Source of the DNA: Brienomyrus brachyistius
Lineage: Eukaryota > Chordata > Actinopteri > Osteoglossiformes > Mormyridae
Direction: 5' to 3'
DNA: 64,000 nt
Assembly: GCF_023856365.1 (NCBI RefSeq)
Contig: NC_064550.1
Span: 21,763,629 to 21,827,628, forward strand
Both the position numbers and the translations under genes were made by a program. Under the pieces are notes generated by a model. The model saw only the letters and a list, made by a program, of their open reading frames with translations. It did not search any database and had not been told where the DNA came from. Positions 1-10,914 of the stretch are shown here, in pieces (position 1 is the stretch's first letter; every line of letters starts with the position of its first letter).

Positions 1-870
1 AAGTGCAGGTGTGAGGTGCACTGCTAGGACAGTTCATATCAGGCTACTAGAAGCAGGACTGAAGTCCCATACAGCAAGGAAGAAGCCCTTCATTACTGAG
101 AAGCAGAGATGAACCAGGCTACAGTTTGAAGAAAAAAATATATTATTCACAGATGCACAACCATAAATTGAGAAATGAGTGAAACAAAAAATTTTGCTGA
201 ATATGAGAGGAATTTCTGTGAGCTTCTAATAGATGATGAAGTTTTCTTGAAGCCCGTATTCACGAAAAACGCCACCAGCAAAGCAATGATATTCATCCAT
301 CAAATTACATGTCACCAAGAGTGCAATTATAATAGGTTAATTGGTCGCTTACCACGAATAAAACCATTTTAACACCATGGCTAATGAGCAGAAGTGCTGA
401 CTCTGGTGATGGAATAAACTAGATGTAACAAAGGTGCCTGGTTTAATGAACTTTTATTGCTGTTCCATATTATGATATCATGTGAATTTATGGACCATTT
501 TTATCTGAGTCATTTTCTTCCTTTTCCTGAGCTAATGCTTCTGTCCAAATGCTCCTCTGGTCATTAGTTTTTTTAAGGTTTGTCGCCTCTACGGATTCCG
601 TCATAACAATTCAGATTCATCTGAAAGTTTTGTGTCCGGTATACAGTTCTTGTGATGTGCATGGAATGTTCTATTTATGTCATGTAAGTCTTATAAAATG
701 CTATGAACACATGGGCGTTCTCTTTCCTGTTTATTAACACGTCTGATGGTAGAAGGTGTTCATCGCTGTTCTTAATATTTTATTTCTCTTCCACACTCAA
801 GACGACTGACGATATCAATGCCAATCACGCTGTACAAAACTCTCTAACGTCGCTTTAGTTGGCAGGCGGA
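1..870. other. Intergenic sequence, nothing recognised
   Basis: AT-rich sequence with only short open frames (65 and 62 codons) that match no family I know. I see no tRNA, terminal repeats or splice-linked exons. Confidence 0.5.
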
Positions 871-972
871 GCGGATGGGGGATTGTGGCCGAAGTGTACG
901 ACTGTCCCAGATGTTTGTCTAGCAGCAGAAGCTACAGCCTAGCACGGAATATGCAGCGTGGCTCTTTGCTTA

Positions 973-1034
973 GTTACCATGGAGACAGCCTACTGAATAG
1001 TGATGAGAGGTTCCCGCCCAGTTACCATGGTGAC
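973..1034 (+). promoter_or_regulatory. Paired RFX X-box-like motifs with an E2F-like site between
   Basis: GTTACCATGGAGAC (973-986) and GTTACCATGGTGAC (1021-1034) both resemble the RFX X-box (GTNRCC, 0-3 bases, RGYAAC). They lie 48 bp apart on the same strand. TTCCCGCC (1012-1019), an E2F-like element, sits just before the second copy. X-boxes are typical of ciliary-gene promoters. No coding exon that I recognise follows; an open frame of 118 codons across 885-1241 has no family resemblance. Binding is inferred from sequence alone. Confidence 0.35.
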
Positions 1035-1685
1035 AACCTAGATGCAAAACACAAAGAAGGAGCTTCCATGCCCTGGATGGCAAAGCTGCTAAATTTAACA
1101 GTTTGTGCTGCTGTGGCCAGGTGTGTGACTGGTGATTTGGGGCCTGCAGCCATTACAGTGATAAAGGCATGGATGACTTACCTAAGGGGCCAGTCCCAGA
1201 AGACTTTTCTTTTTTTTTCACTTGTACTGGAAGGGTCTTGATGTCATCCTCTTAAACTGCTCCAGGGACATTGCTGCAGTTAGTTCTCATGTGGAAGAGC
1301 GATTTTTTTTTCAATATTGTGGGTATACTGGACTTTACTGGCCGGCTTTTGGGGATTCGCACTAACGGCATACAGAGGGCAGATTGGACTGGACACCGCT
1401 GAGGGTAATTTATAGTTACCTGTTCACCTTGTGTTTTAAAATGATGTTAGAGGGATGTAGGGCTTTCGAAGGAACAAACAGGCACGCTTAGGTCCAAACA
1501 GAAACACTTTATTAAAAATAATACAAAATAACCTTGCATTAAAAATCAATACCAAGATATTGCATGAAAAGCAATGCAAAATAACCCTGTATATCAAATA
1601 GTACTATAGGCAATGATAATATGTGCAAAGATACTAATGATTTTATATATATACATATAATCAAAAATTATATATATGATAAAAA

Positions 1686-1693
<8 letters not shown>

Positions 1694-1727
<34 letters not shown>

Positions 1728-2041
1728 CTGGGACCCTGGTTCGAGTCTCCGCCTGGGTCACATGTGTGCGGAGTTTGCATGTTCTCCCAATGTTGTCGTG
1801 GGGTTTCCTCCGGGTACTCCGGTTTCCCCCCACAGTCCAAAAACATGCTGAGGTTAATTGTACTTGATAAATTGCCCGTAGGTGTGCGTGCGTGCGTGTG
1901 TGAGTGAGTGGTGTGTGAGTGTGTCCTGCGATGGGCTGGCCCCCCATCCTGGGTTGTTCCCTGCCTCGTGCCCATCGCTTCCGGGATAGGCTCCGGACAC
2001 CCCGCGACCCAATAGGATTTGGAAAATGGATGGATGGATGG

Positions 2042-2106
<65 letters not shown>
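1694..2106 (+). repeat. Interspersed repeat with TGGA-type tail, flanked by (AT)n and (TG)n
   Basis: A run of AT (about 1694-1724) precedes a ~320 bp repeat that ends in a GGATGGATGG tail near 2040 and is followed by TG repeats to about 2106. The repeat body has a close relative on the opposite strand at 61155-61460. The tail layout fits the 3' end of a non-LTR retrotransposon or an element it mobilises, but I cannot assign a named family. Open frames across this block are dinucleotide artefacts. Confidence 0.65.
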
Positions 2107-2108
<2 letters not shown>

Positions 2109-2179
2109 GAAAAGAAGCAATAATACATAGAAAATGCGAATTATTATCATAAGCGGTGATAATTAATCCCAATAATCAA

Positions 2180-3069
2180 TGAAATGCACAAGCCGTTGTA
2201 AGTTACTCACACTCAGACAGACCATCATCGCCCACCTTCACTCTTAGACTGGGGAGCCTGTTTCAGTCCTGGCAAGAGACCAACACATGAGTCCGGAGAA
2301 AGTGCCGGGTGAAACGCGTTCTATCCCACGGCCCCAACCAACACTGAGCTCTCCCCCTTCCTTTATACAAATTTTTGGGCACTACATGTGGGCAGGGGAC
2401 GAGCTGGCCAGGCTCACCCCTCCCCTTAGGTAATGCATTCTCAAATTTCCAATTTTCTCCGGGTAATACTGCTGTTTAAAAGAAAAATAATGACAAGTTT
2501 CCACGATAAACACGTTCCCCTCTTCCTTTAGATAAGATCAGTTCAATCAAAATAATTAGACAAATGTCCTTGATCAACTTCCCATTTCTTCTGAAAACAT
2601 CTTCTGAGAACGAGATAAGCGTCCCACACACTAATCGATGATGTATAAAACACATGTTAGACCGCCCCTTCTTCCCAGGGAAACCCCTCGGAAAAACAAA
2701 GTAAGCGTCCTTGAACAGAGTTAGCATCCCGTAAAAATAACAAATGTCCTTGAACAGAATAAGCATCCCAGGACAAGAATTTTAGGACAAAATAAACATC
2801 TTGACTCCTCTCGTGAGAAGTTTTTCGTGAGAAACAAGTTATATAAATGATCAGTAAAGAACATGTTTATGCATCTTCGACCTTGGTACAATAATATTAT
2901 GGGTGAATCGTGGACGATGTATCTGAATCTCAGGATCATCAGTCCATACACGATCTGGATTAATCCACACCTCAATCACCTCGTACGTATGTCTGCTGGG
3001 TGGGGTTGAAGGTACTCCACCAAATCGTGAGTAGTGGAGTCGGGCAATTACAATTTCCCAAATCATCAC
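2180..3069 (-). mobile_element. Possible retroelement/LTR remnant
   Basis: Read on the minus strand this segment has an open frame of 72 codons (3069-2851), then a U3-like stretch with an imperfect 39-bp tandem duplication (GTCCTTGAACAGA at 2707-2719 and 2746-2758), then TATAAA at 2367-2362 in a GC-richer context. That order resembles the end of a retroelement followed by an LTR promoter. I found no clear TG/CA ends, primer-binding site or target duplication, and the short protein is not recognised, so this is weak. Confidence 0.2.
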
Positions 3070-3360
3070 AGTGACAGGGGGACATTTAACATATTTCTTA
3101 AATTCTATGCTATGTGGGCGACGTGGCCAGTAGCGCTGGCCACCTGTGAGTTCGTCTTAATGCACCTGAACAGCTTGTTATCAGGCTGTGGACCTGCACA
3201 GATACACTGGGACAACGTGCGCGCTTCAGACAGATTCAGCCATGCTGAACAAGCGCGCCATCTACGTCAGAAGGTAACCCGATCAAGAACGTTTGGGTAG
3301 ATGGATGGATGTGAGGATCGAATCAAAGTCATTTCATTCGAAATCAAATCAATCAAATGG

Positions 3361-3402
3361 CATGTTTGTCACCTGACTGAGTGCAGGTGAGTGACAAACA
3401 TG
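3361..3402. repeat. Short perfect hairpin
   Basis: CATGTTTGTCAC (3361-3372) and GTGACAAACATG (3391-3402) are perfect 12-bp inverted arms. A second pair, CACCTG/CAGGTG, is nested just inside. Role unknown; it could be one end of a small transposon or a chance cruciform. Confidence 0.5.
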
Positions 3403-4039
3403 CGCTGCAAAGTCTGACAACAGCAGCGACAAAACAGCGCAAATATTAGACGTATGCAAAAACGGTAAATATAAAAGGGTAAACACAGTAATAATAAATA
3501 GCATGCAAATTAAAGGCAAATGAGTGAACGAACAGCAATACAGTGATCACTACCAGTAGATTCAGTAAGAGTTACACATACTCATTGACTACATGTAGTG
3601 TGTTAACACCGTCATATGAATCTGAATATAAACACAAAAATGATATGGACAGACAGATTATTAAGATGATTCCCAATGGGTAACACAGCAGTTTTTGTAA
3701 TAGAGCAAGATAATAGTTGAGACTGGAAACAAAATATACCAAATGTCTGAGGGAAGCCTAAAATAAAACCTCACCTTCAGTTCATGCCAGGTGCTCAAGT
3801 GACATTATTTCCAGTGCAGTTTCCTGATATGAATGCAGATCTTGAAGCACATCCATTATTCATTCAAATAAATGTGACTCTGGGATGCCCTTCTTTGGTA
3901 GGAAACTCAGCTGGCCAATCCAAAAGCTAATTGGCTGAGAGGAGCCTTTCTGGGCAAAGTTTAACGTAAACTAGCACACCAGCAAAATGACAGACAGGCC
4001 TAGCTTTTATACAAAAAGAGATTTGGACGGCAGCTTAGT

Positions 4040-4501
4040 TGTTCATGGACACCCTACACATATTCATATACAGATAGTCATGTTTGATAGATGCATATAT
4101 CACAGCTGCATATATCAATACAAAAACTGATATAATGGTTATAACAGGAATGTCCCTAATTTATCCAAAAAGCTAAACTCAAGTCAATGTTTTTAACTGC
4201 AGAACAACCTGTATTAGTATGAATGTACTGCTCTAGAATTTTGCTTATATGCATATGAATATAATTGGTTGAGAATGTGAAATCACGTGATGGGCTTGAA
4301 TATATAAGAGTGGAAGAAGCCTTTCTTGGAGGGGGAGATCGTAGGGTTTGCTCAGTGGGACTCTGTGTCCCTGCTCTTCCCACCTTTTACTTTGTCTTTT
4401 GACTCTCTCATTAAACTTTCCCCGACTATCCGCTGCTTGTAAGTGAATTATTCGACAATTATTCGCCATCACGGGATCGCGGTACCAAAACGTTCACAAC
4501 A
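4040..4501 (+). mobile_element. Candidate solo LTR (462 bp)
   Basis: The segment starts TGTTCATGG and ends TTCACAACA, so it has TG...CA ends. It carries TATATAA at 4301-4307 and an ATTAAA polyadenylation-type signal at 4410-4415, about 105 bp downstream, which is the order expected of U3-R-U5. Flanks TTAGT (4035-4039) and TTAGA (4502-4506) match 4 of 5 and could be the target duplication. No internal retroviral coding sequence or second LTR is seen. The class of parent element is not determined. Confidence 0.5.
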
Positions 4502-4509
4502 TTAGACCC

Positions 4510-5590
4510 TCCTTGGAGACTCCTGGCGGCAGATTGGGCCCAAAGCAAATGGGATAAGGGAACATTAGATTAATGACCCCCCCCAGGTTAGGCAATCTTC
4601 CTGCTGGCTGTGCTGGTGGGGGGTGGGATGGGGGCTGTGACAGAAACCAGTTTTGCAGAAAAAGGTTTTTGGGAACATCAGCATCATTATGGGAAACTGG
4701 GTTCCTCTCTTACTTGGTTCTGATGTAAATTATGTTTGAAAAAAAGTGTTATTTAGTTACAGCTGCATTACGATTTGTGGTGAGTTTAAATGCCATAACT
4801 TTAATAGTGCTATATCAGTGTTACATTTGCATGGAATAATTCGACAGTTGACTTTTATTACATGTTTAAGGACAGTGTATTATGTAAAAGACTGGATGGT
4901 TCAAGTCCCGCTGGACTATATTCAGCAGATAGTCTTGAGAAAATTATAAGAAGGACAAGATTTGTGTATTTGTTGTGTGCGTATGTTGAAACCTGAATCT
5001 GTTTTGTGTGCTATTTTTTGTGTGGATTTAGGGATTGAATGCTGTTTCTGCTCCAGCTGTGTAGTCTGTGCATTAAAAAGCCGTACATCCACGTCTGCAG
5101 CTGACTAGGTGTGTGAGGGTCTGTGTGCCGGAGGTGCTCTGTACATATGGGAAGCCATTCTTCCAATTTGTGCTGCTTTTTCCTCGCCTTTGATCTGCGC
5201 CTTTGTGGGAGAGACCTGTGTACTGCTTCGCTTGTAGTTTTGTGTGGGGAGTAGAAAGGGGGTGTAAGTTTCGAGTACCTTGTAAATAGTGTGACACAGA
5301 GTGGCGATACCAAGTGGTGAAATGGGCTCTGAAGTGTTCACTCTCCCCAAAGGGGGCACCAGCAGGTTTTATCTGTGTGAATTACGTGTCTGTATCAGTC
5401 TGTCAGGTGGATCGGTGGGTGAAGCAGACCGAAGGGGATGATAAGGGCCGGTGTGAGACTGGTAGATTTAAGAGAGATGGACTGGAATATGAATGAGAGA
5501 TATTGAGGAACAAGGGGAGCGGAGAGCAACAGCGAGTGTTACGGCTTGTGGATCCAGGTCCAGGTGGCGTGGAGAGCAGTGGATTCAAGG
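4510..5590. other. Intergenic sequence, nothing recognised
   Basis: Short open frames on both strands (up to 100 codons near 5011-5313 minus) have no recognisable domain and no consistent splice partners. Confidence 0.4.
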
Positions 5591-5594
5591 ATGC

Positions 5595-5765
5595 GAAAAC
5601 TTTATTGTCTTTTGTACAAGAACAATGAAATACTGCCTTGGGCACCTCCATACAGACTAAAGCAGCACATAACAATAAATAACAGCAAGTAATAAATAAC
5701 AGAAAAGTGAGGAAAAATAACATACATATAACATATGCAGTATTTATATAATATACACTAGTGGC
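5595..5765 (+). repeat. Teleost-type dispersed repeat (TTTATTGTC class)
   Basis: Begins with AACTTTATTGTC and a phrase about 'caatgaaatactgccttgg', followed by an AT-rich tail. Sequences of this form are common in fish genomes; related phrases occur near 9255, 23130 and 46145 in this window. Family name not assigned. Confidence 0.35.
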
Positions 5766-5769
5766 CAAA

Positions 5770-6940
5770 ATTGTGGCAACGCTTAGCATTTTTGTTATTA
5801 TGCGTTAAACATCGCTACACAAATATTGGCAGTAATGTATATACACAATCAAACCTTAGAAAATTGGCAGTGTTTCCAGTTTTGGCCATTTATACCTGCC
5901 CTATGCGCAAATGTCAGTAGCACTGATCCTGTCAGCTGTGCTGATGTCCACTAGCTGCGCAGACACCTAGCAGTATTGGCCCTGCTAGTCGTGCAGATAG
6001 TACTGCGCAGACACCAGTAGTGCCGACCCTACCAGCTGCACAGACATCCACATTAATGGCTCCAGCAGCTGCACACACATCAGAAGTGTAGACCCACCTA
6101 GGTATGCAGACTTCCCCAGTACAGACCACACCAGCTGCGCAGACTTCATCATTATTGAGCTCACCAGCTGACATCAGCAGCGCAGACCCCAAACCCAAAC
6201 CGGTGCAGGGGAAAGCATGCAGACAGAGAGGTCGCAGATGGAGCGGATGGATTCAGGACCTTCTCTCCTACCACCAAATCATACCTCAAGGAGAAGTATG
6301 AAAAAGCATCTCGAGTCAGATAGCGAGAGCAACAGCCGGCACTAAAGCAGCAGCGATAGCGGTGAACTAGGGAAATACTGCCCTGGAAATAAAATCTGGA
6401 AAAAGGGAAAGTCAATCACCCAAAGGTTAGCTAAGCGAGAGTTTCCAGGTCCGGAGGGAGGTCCTGCACGAGTGTAACTGTCCCCAGACAGGTTTTGAGT
6501 TAAGAGAAAGTGCAGGGATCTTAACGCAGAAATAGTCATGCATAGCTACACAGAGCCAATTCATCACTTGAGAAGTGCATTTGTTAAGTGACACTTAATA
6601 AAAGTCACGCGTCGACACTTAAGAAAAAAGTACAGCAGGCAAACTGGACGGTGACTGGGGAGGATAAGAAGAGATTGATGACGGTGGTTAAAGACATAAT
6701 TCTCGCTTATGTGGACTAGCCTCAAGCGCAGGGGTGTAAACGACATCCAGGAGGAGAGCCAAGGGAGTATCTGTAAAAGGGACCAGGGAGGTTCTGAGCA
6801 GCACCCAGGACTGATGGTGCCACTCACTCATATGTTTGTGTGAAGCCTGCGGGGAAAGTTGGCGAGCGAAGACAGAAAAGCAACGCGCACGCTGGGAGAG
6901 CTGAGACGTTCAGGAGATGCTGGGTGTGAAGACTCACTTG
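5770..6940. other. Intergenic sequence with weak internal repetition
   Basis: Around 5925-6190 the motif 'agctgcgcagac' and variants recur irregularly (gcagacaccagtag, gcacagacatcc, gcgcagacttca), suggesting a degenerate low-copy tandem repeat. The open frame reading through it (88 codons, minus) is low-complexity. Nothing else is recognised. Confidence 0.35.
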
Positions 6941-6944
6941 TCTA

Positions 6945-7115
6945 AACCAGGTCACCAAAGGTCGCCAGGTCAGATCCCATGGCAGACAGAATGACGTCAC
7001 CACTGGGGCCGTGAACGAGGCCCTTAACCCCAACTGCTCCAGGAAGCGGCTGGCCCCGCTCTCTCTGATCCTCGCTCGTGTCTCTCTCTGGACAAAAGCA
7101 TCTGTTAAATGAAAG
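6945..7115 (+). mobile_element. tRNA-derived SINE, copy 1
   Basis: A degenerate B-box-like phrase (CAGGTCAGATCCC, ~6966-6978) is followed by a body containing 'cagaatgac', 'cccttaaccccaactgctcc' and a tail with 'acaaaagcatctgttaaatg'. The same ordered phrases occur at 14880-15055 and partly at 39985-40170, so the three are one family. Confidence 0.55.
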
Positions 7116-7119
7116 TCAG

Positions 7120-8680
7120 TGAAAACAGATGGCAGATAGCAGTGAAAAGAAATTGCTTTTGATGATGCCAACACTGCTCAGTGTCACCCAGGCTTTAGAT
7201 AGTACCTATGCAAGCGCAAACAGAATTACGCCGAGCTGCGGATGGCAGGACGTGGCGGCCAGAATGGTCGCCGCGCTGCTAATCTCCCTAACTGGTAATT
7301 ACCCCAGAACTCCAGCAGTCTCAATAAGCCCTGCCAGCTTCCTATTCAGGTACGAACACGGAGCCTTGCACTGCCATGCCGTTACCTTTTATGGTAGATA
7401 CAGGAGCTGCATATTAACATTTCACTTTCACATAACATTCATTCCTTCACTGCAATACTTTCCCTGACATTCGTAGCGCTGTAACAGTTTATCGTGGTCA
7501 GTTACTTATTGTTGTTATTATTGTCTAAATATCATTTAACTTTAATGTCTATCTATCCACCTTCCTGCGCAATCTTTTACTCACCATTCTGACCATCATA
7601 AAGGGATTCTCGGGCACTGTATTGATAACTGTTGGTGTTTCGGGTGAAACCACTAAGTGAAGGAATGCTGGTGAACCTCTTCACCAGAGACGTGTCACTG
7701 CACAGTTACCGAGACCTAAATGGTTTCTATCCTTAGCATAACTCTATCAGCCCCTGCAGCACATTGGTATCGAAACGTCCTGCCCATTTGCTTTCTTCTT
7801 TTCTGTACAATTAGCCGTACATTTCCACAGCCTGATTATGTGGCTCTCTATACCTCGCGCGACGACCGAGACGATGCTGAGATTGTGAGACTTACGCTGT
7901 TATGAGCTCCATATATCTGACTTCCTTTCTTTTTCAGCCGACAATTCTGCCTTTCAGGGGCTCAAACTCAGTTACATCAATTTGCCAGCAACACTCCATA
8001 TGTGGCCTTGGTGATTTGGCCTAGTTATCAAGTAGAAGACTTGGCTAGGATGGCCGCTGAGGCACATGAAAGGGATTATAAACCGAACAAACGAACCTCT
8101 TACAGATTGGGAATCCACTGTGCACCAGTAGGGGGCGATATCAGCGCCATTCTGCCAGGCGGTAACTATGGCTTCCTGTTATTCCCTCAATAAACTCTAG
8201 TCTCCTTACCCATCACAGACTGCTTGTTAATTTGCCAAATTGATTCTATCGCATTGTGTTTCCAGCATCCTTAAGTACTTCATCCATATCTGAGCTGGCA
8301 CCTGTTACTATGGGGGTTTCCATACATGACCAGCTGTCAGAAGACCCCAGTCGTAAGAATGAAAAATACAGAATTCTAATGACGTTGGTCACACTCCTTC
8401 AGCTACCTCCATCTGCATCACTTCAGACATTTCTAAGCCTCTTCCATGGAAGCCGCACTACCAGCTTAGTCCAGAGGCTGAAAGAGGCACGAGTAGTGAG
8501 TTCACCTAAAGCTGGAAGCAGTTTCTGTAAGACCATTAGGCACTGAATGGAGATACGTTTCATCTTCCCCGGACACATGGCTTTGTGATGCATGTTTCCT
8601 ACTTCCTGTTTGCCCTCTTTTCAGTAGCTAAGCTAATACATGAATCCCAAACAGTAGATTCTGAACAATATTAAAATTTA
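7120..8680. other. Intergenic sequence
   Basis: Open frames up to 112 codons (7129-7467 plus) show no domain. The only feature I would defend is the CTCF-type motif at 8122-8137. Confidence 0.4.
8122..8137 (+). promoter_or_regulatory. CTCF-type motif
   Basis: GCACCAGTAGGGGGCG agrees closely with the vertebrate CTCF core (CCASYAGRKGGC extended by GCR). It is the best CTCF-like match noticed in the first 40 kb. Occupancy is inferred, not shown. Confidence 0.45.
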
Positions 8681-8689
8681 AATAAGCAG

Positions 8690-9255
8690 ATATCTTCGCA
8701 TGAAGTCAAGTGGATCTTTACTGCCATGCCCTCTATATACAATCTGCAGCATACAATGGCACAAAATCACACTCCCCAGGAGCACAGTGCACAGTATATA
8801 TTCATAAAGTACAGAAAACCTAAACAAGACAAGAGCAACACATGAAGCAGAGCGAAAAATATAATAACCAATAAATAGAAATAACACAGAATACACATGC
8901 AAAGACACACAGGGCAGCTAGGGGCACCCGCGCAAAATAGAATATGATCGAAATCTTGATTTAAAGAAAATGAATAAATAAATAAAACATACATAGCGAT
9001 ACAGTAGATGACACAGATGTACAAAAGGTGCAGTGTTGTGCATTGTCCACTGGATAAGGTAGCCAGTGCTGGTGATGATGGACCAGGTTTATAATGGGGC
9101 TGGTAATGAGTTCAGAGTCCTAACTGCTTTGGGGAAGAAGCTGCTGCAGAACCGGGCAGAGGAGCTCGGGTTCTAATGGGAGGGGGGCAGAGAAGGATGG
9201 GAGGGGTCCTCCGCTATGCCGGAGACCTTGTGGATACAGCGCATGAGGAAGAATC
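8690..9255. repeat. Teleost-type dispersed repeat
   Basis: AT-rich first part (8690-9040), then phrases such as 'tgctttggggaagaagctgctgc' split over 9125-9150 and a 'ctccgctatgccggagacc' motif near 9210. I recall this organisation from repeats scattered through fish genomes, but the family is not named. The minus-strand open frames in it are not genes. Confidence 0.4.
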
Positions 9256-9780
9256 CGAATCACAATCAGCTTTATTGGCCAAGTATGTCTAAGCATATAA
9301 GGAATTTGGACATGCAAAAAAAAATTTTAATGTGACTACAAGAAACTGACAATTAAATATAGCACGTACAGAAGAGACTTAAGCCAGAAGGACATGGTGC
9401 AAAGTGCAAGATGCTGGTTGCTAGATATACAGTGGATGCTTGGTGATAGCAAATACTGCACAAGAGTTGTCCTTAGACTTAGGTGTTCATCAGAGTGAGG
9501 GCCTGTGGAAGGAAGCTGTCTATGTGTCTGGTTGTTTTGGCGTCGTGCTCTGTAGCGCCTCCTAGAGGGGAGGAGCAGGCGCTACAGAGGGTGAGATCAG
9601 AGTGTGATGGGTCTGCAGTGATTCTGCCTGCCCGTTACCTGACTCTGCACATGTAAAAGTCCTAAATGGAGGGCAGTTCCACACTGATTTTATTGCAGTT
9701 CTGACTATCCTTTGTAATCTCTTCCTGCCCTGTTTGGAGGTCAAACCAAACCAGTCCACAGCCTCTGTAACACTCACATA
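9250..9780. repeat. Second teleost-type dispersed repeat, abutting the first
   Basis: Starts with 'caatcagctttattggccaag' style sequence near 9262 and contains 'gtggaaggaagctgtctatg' near 9505. It shares the 'aagctg' body logic with the preceding repeat, so the two may be neighbouring copies of one family. It contains the strong hairpin at 9548-9589. Confidence 0.35.
9548..9589. repeat. Perfect 13-bp inverted repeat
   Basis: CTCTGTAGCGCCT (9548-9560) and AGGCGCTACAGAG (9577-9589) are perfect inverted arms around a 16-base loop, inside a dispersed repeat. As RNA this would be a stable stem-loop. Confidence 0.7.
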
Positions 9781-10305
9781 TTGTCTGTTGAAAAAACCAG
9801 AAGAGATTCATTGCAATTTCTACAGAAATTTTAAGCAGTAAATTTATCTATTATTACCACATTTACAGTGGTCCCAAATCCAGCAATCAAATCCAGCGCA
9901 TGTTGCTTATTATACTGTAATTAATTTATTTTCTGCTTTATTTTTTGCACCCAGATATCCAGTTCCGCTTCCACCTATCACAGATGTCCACACACTTGTA
10001 CTCTTCCCTCTAGGTTACAGCGAGACCCCCCACTGTTTTCCAAGGTGGCGAGACAGGATTTGGCAGACGTCCACTTTCTAGGAATCTCCGCCTCGATTAG
10101 TCGTGATGGTGACCTCCAGATCGCGTCCTCTTCACTGGAGACATGGAAGACAGATGCTCTTGGTTTAATTAAAGCTCTAGCTGTTGGTGATAAGTCACAG
10201 CTCTGGTCGCTGTTTGTTAAATATTTAGGACGTGTCTTGCAGCCGCTCTGCATCAGCAGGACTTCCTCCTTGTTTCGGAATGCCACCAGCAGCTCCCTAT
10301 ATTTA

Positions 10306-10352
10306 CAGTACATTCTATTTATTTAGCAGATGCTTTTATCCCAAGTGACATA
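10306..10352 (+). repeat. Fish repeat fragment (GCAGATGCTTTTATCC class)
   Basis: 'tttatttagcagatgctttt' followed by 'atcccaagtgacat' is a common teleost repeat phrase. A second copy lies at 10865-10910 ('gcagatgcatttatccaaag') and a related one at 32380-32430. Confidence 0.5.
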
Positions 10353-10635
10353 TATTTTAAAGATGGTGGGGTCAGGCACTCCCTGGCGGGGGGGAGGGAT
10401 GGGGGGAGAAGCCTTGATCAAGGGTCCGAGAGTGAAGACGTTACTGACCCTGGGATTTCAGCTGGCAACATTCCGATTCTGGGAACAGGAACCTAACCTG
10501 CTGAGCCATCCCCCAGTAAAGGTGTTAGACGTTCAACCACAAATACACAAGGATTTAGACAATTGCGCCTGCATTGGCTACCTGTGTGGCAGGCAAGAAT
10601 TGTACTAGTGAACCACCAATGCTCATGGTTTAGGT

Positions 10636-10800
10636 CAGTGTTTATCAACCTGGTCCTCGGGGAACCCCCATATGGTCCACATTTTTGCTCCTTCCCAGCT
10701 CCCTGCCAGACAACCCACATTTTTGCTACCTCCCTGCTCCTGAGCTGGGAGGGAGCAAAAGCATGGTCTTTCTGCGGGCCCCCAAGGACCGGATTGGGAT
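10636..10800. mobile_element. Self-complementary MITE-like element, copy A
   Basis: The left part reads 'cctggtcctcggggaacccc' and 'tggtccacatttttgctcc'; the right part is its approximate reverse complement ('gggagggagcaaaagcatgg', 'cccaaggaccggattggg'). Three more copies with the same design are at 24780-24910, 52494-52670 and 55218-55342. A foldback shape, dispersed copies and no coding capacity fit a MITE. Confidence 0.6.
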
Positions 10801-10914
10801 CCATTGTAGTAGAAGATGAGCTACTTCTCTGGTACTGGGACAGTGCCTTATCCTCATGATCCCACATGCAGTTGAGCAGATGCATTTATCCAAAGAGACA
10901 TACCTTTTTTTGAG

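Noticed and set aside
885..1241. 118-codon open frame over the X-box pair
   Set aside because: No homology recognised; the palindromic motifs themselves are in the frame, which argues for regulatory rather than coding sequence.
1594..2172. Several long open frames of His-Thr or Ile-Tyr repeats
   Set aside because: They translate the AT and TG microsatellites and the interspersed repeat, not a gene.
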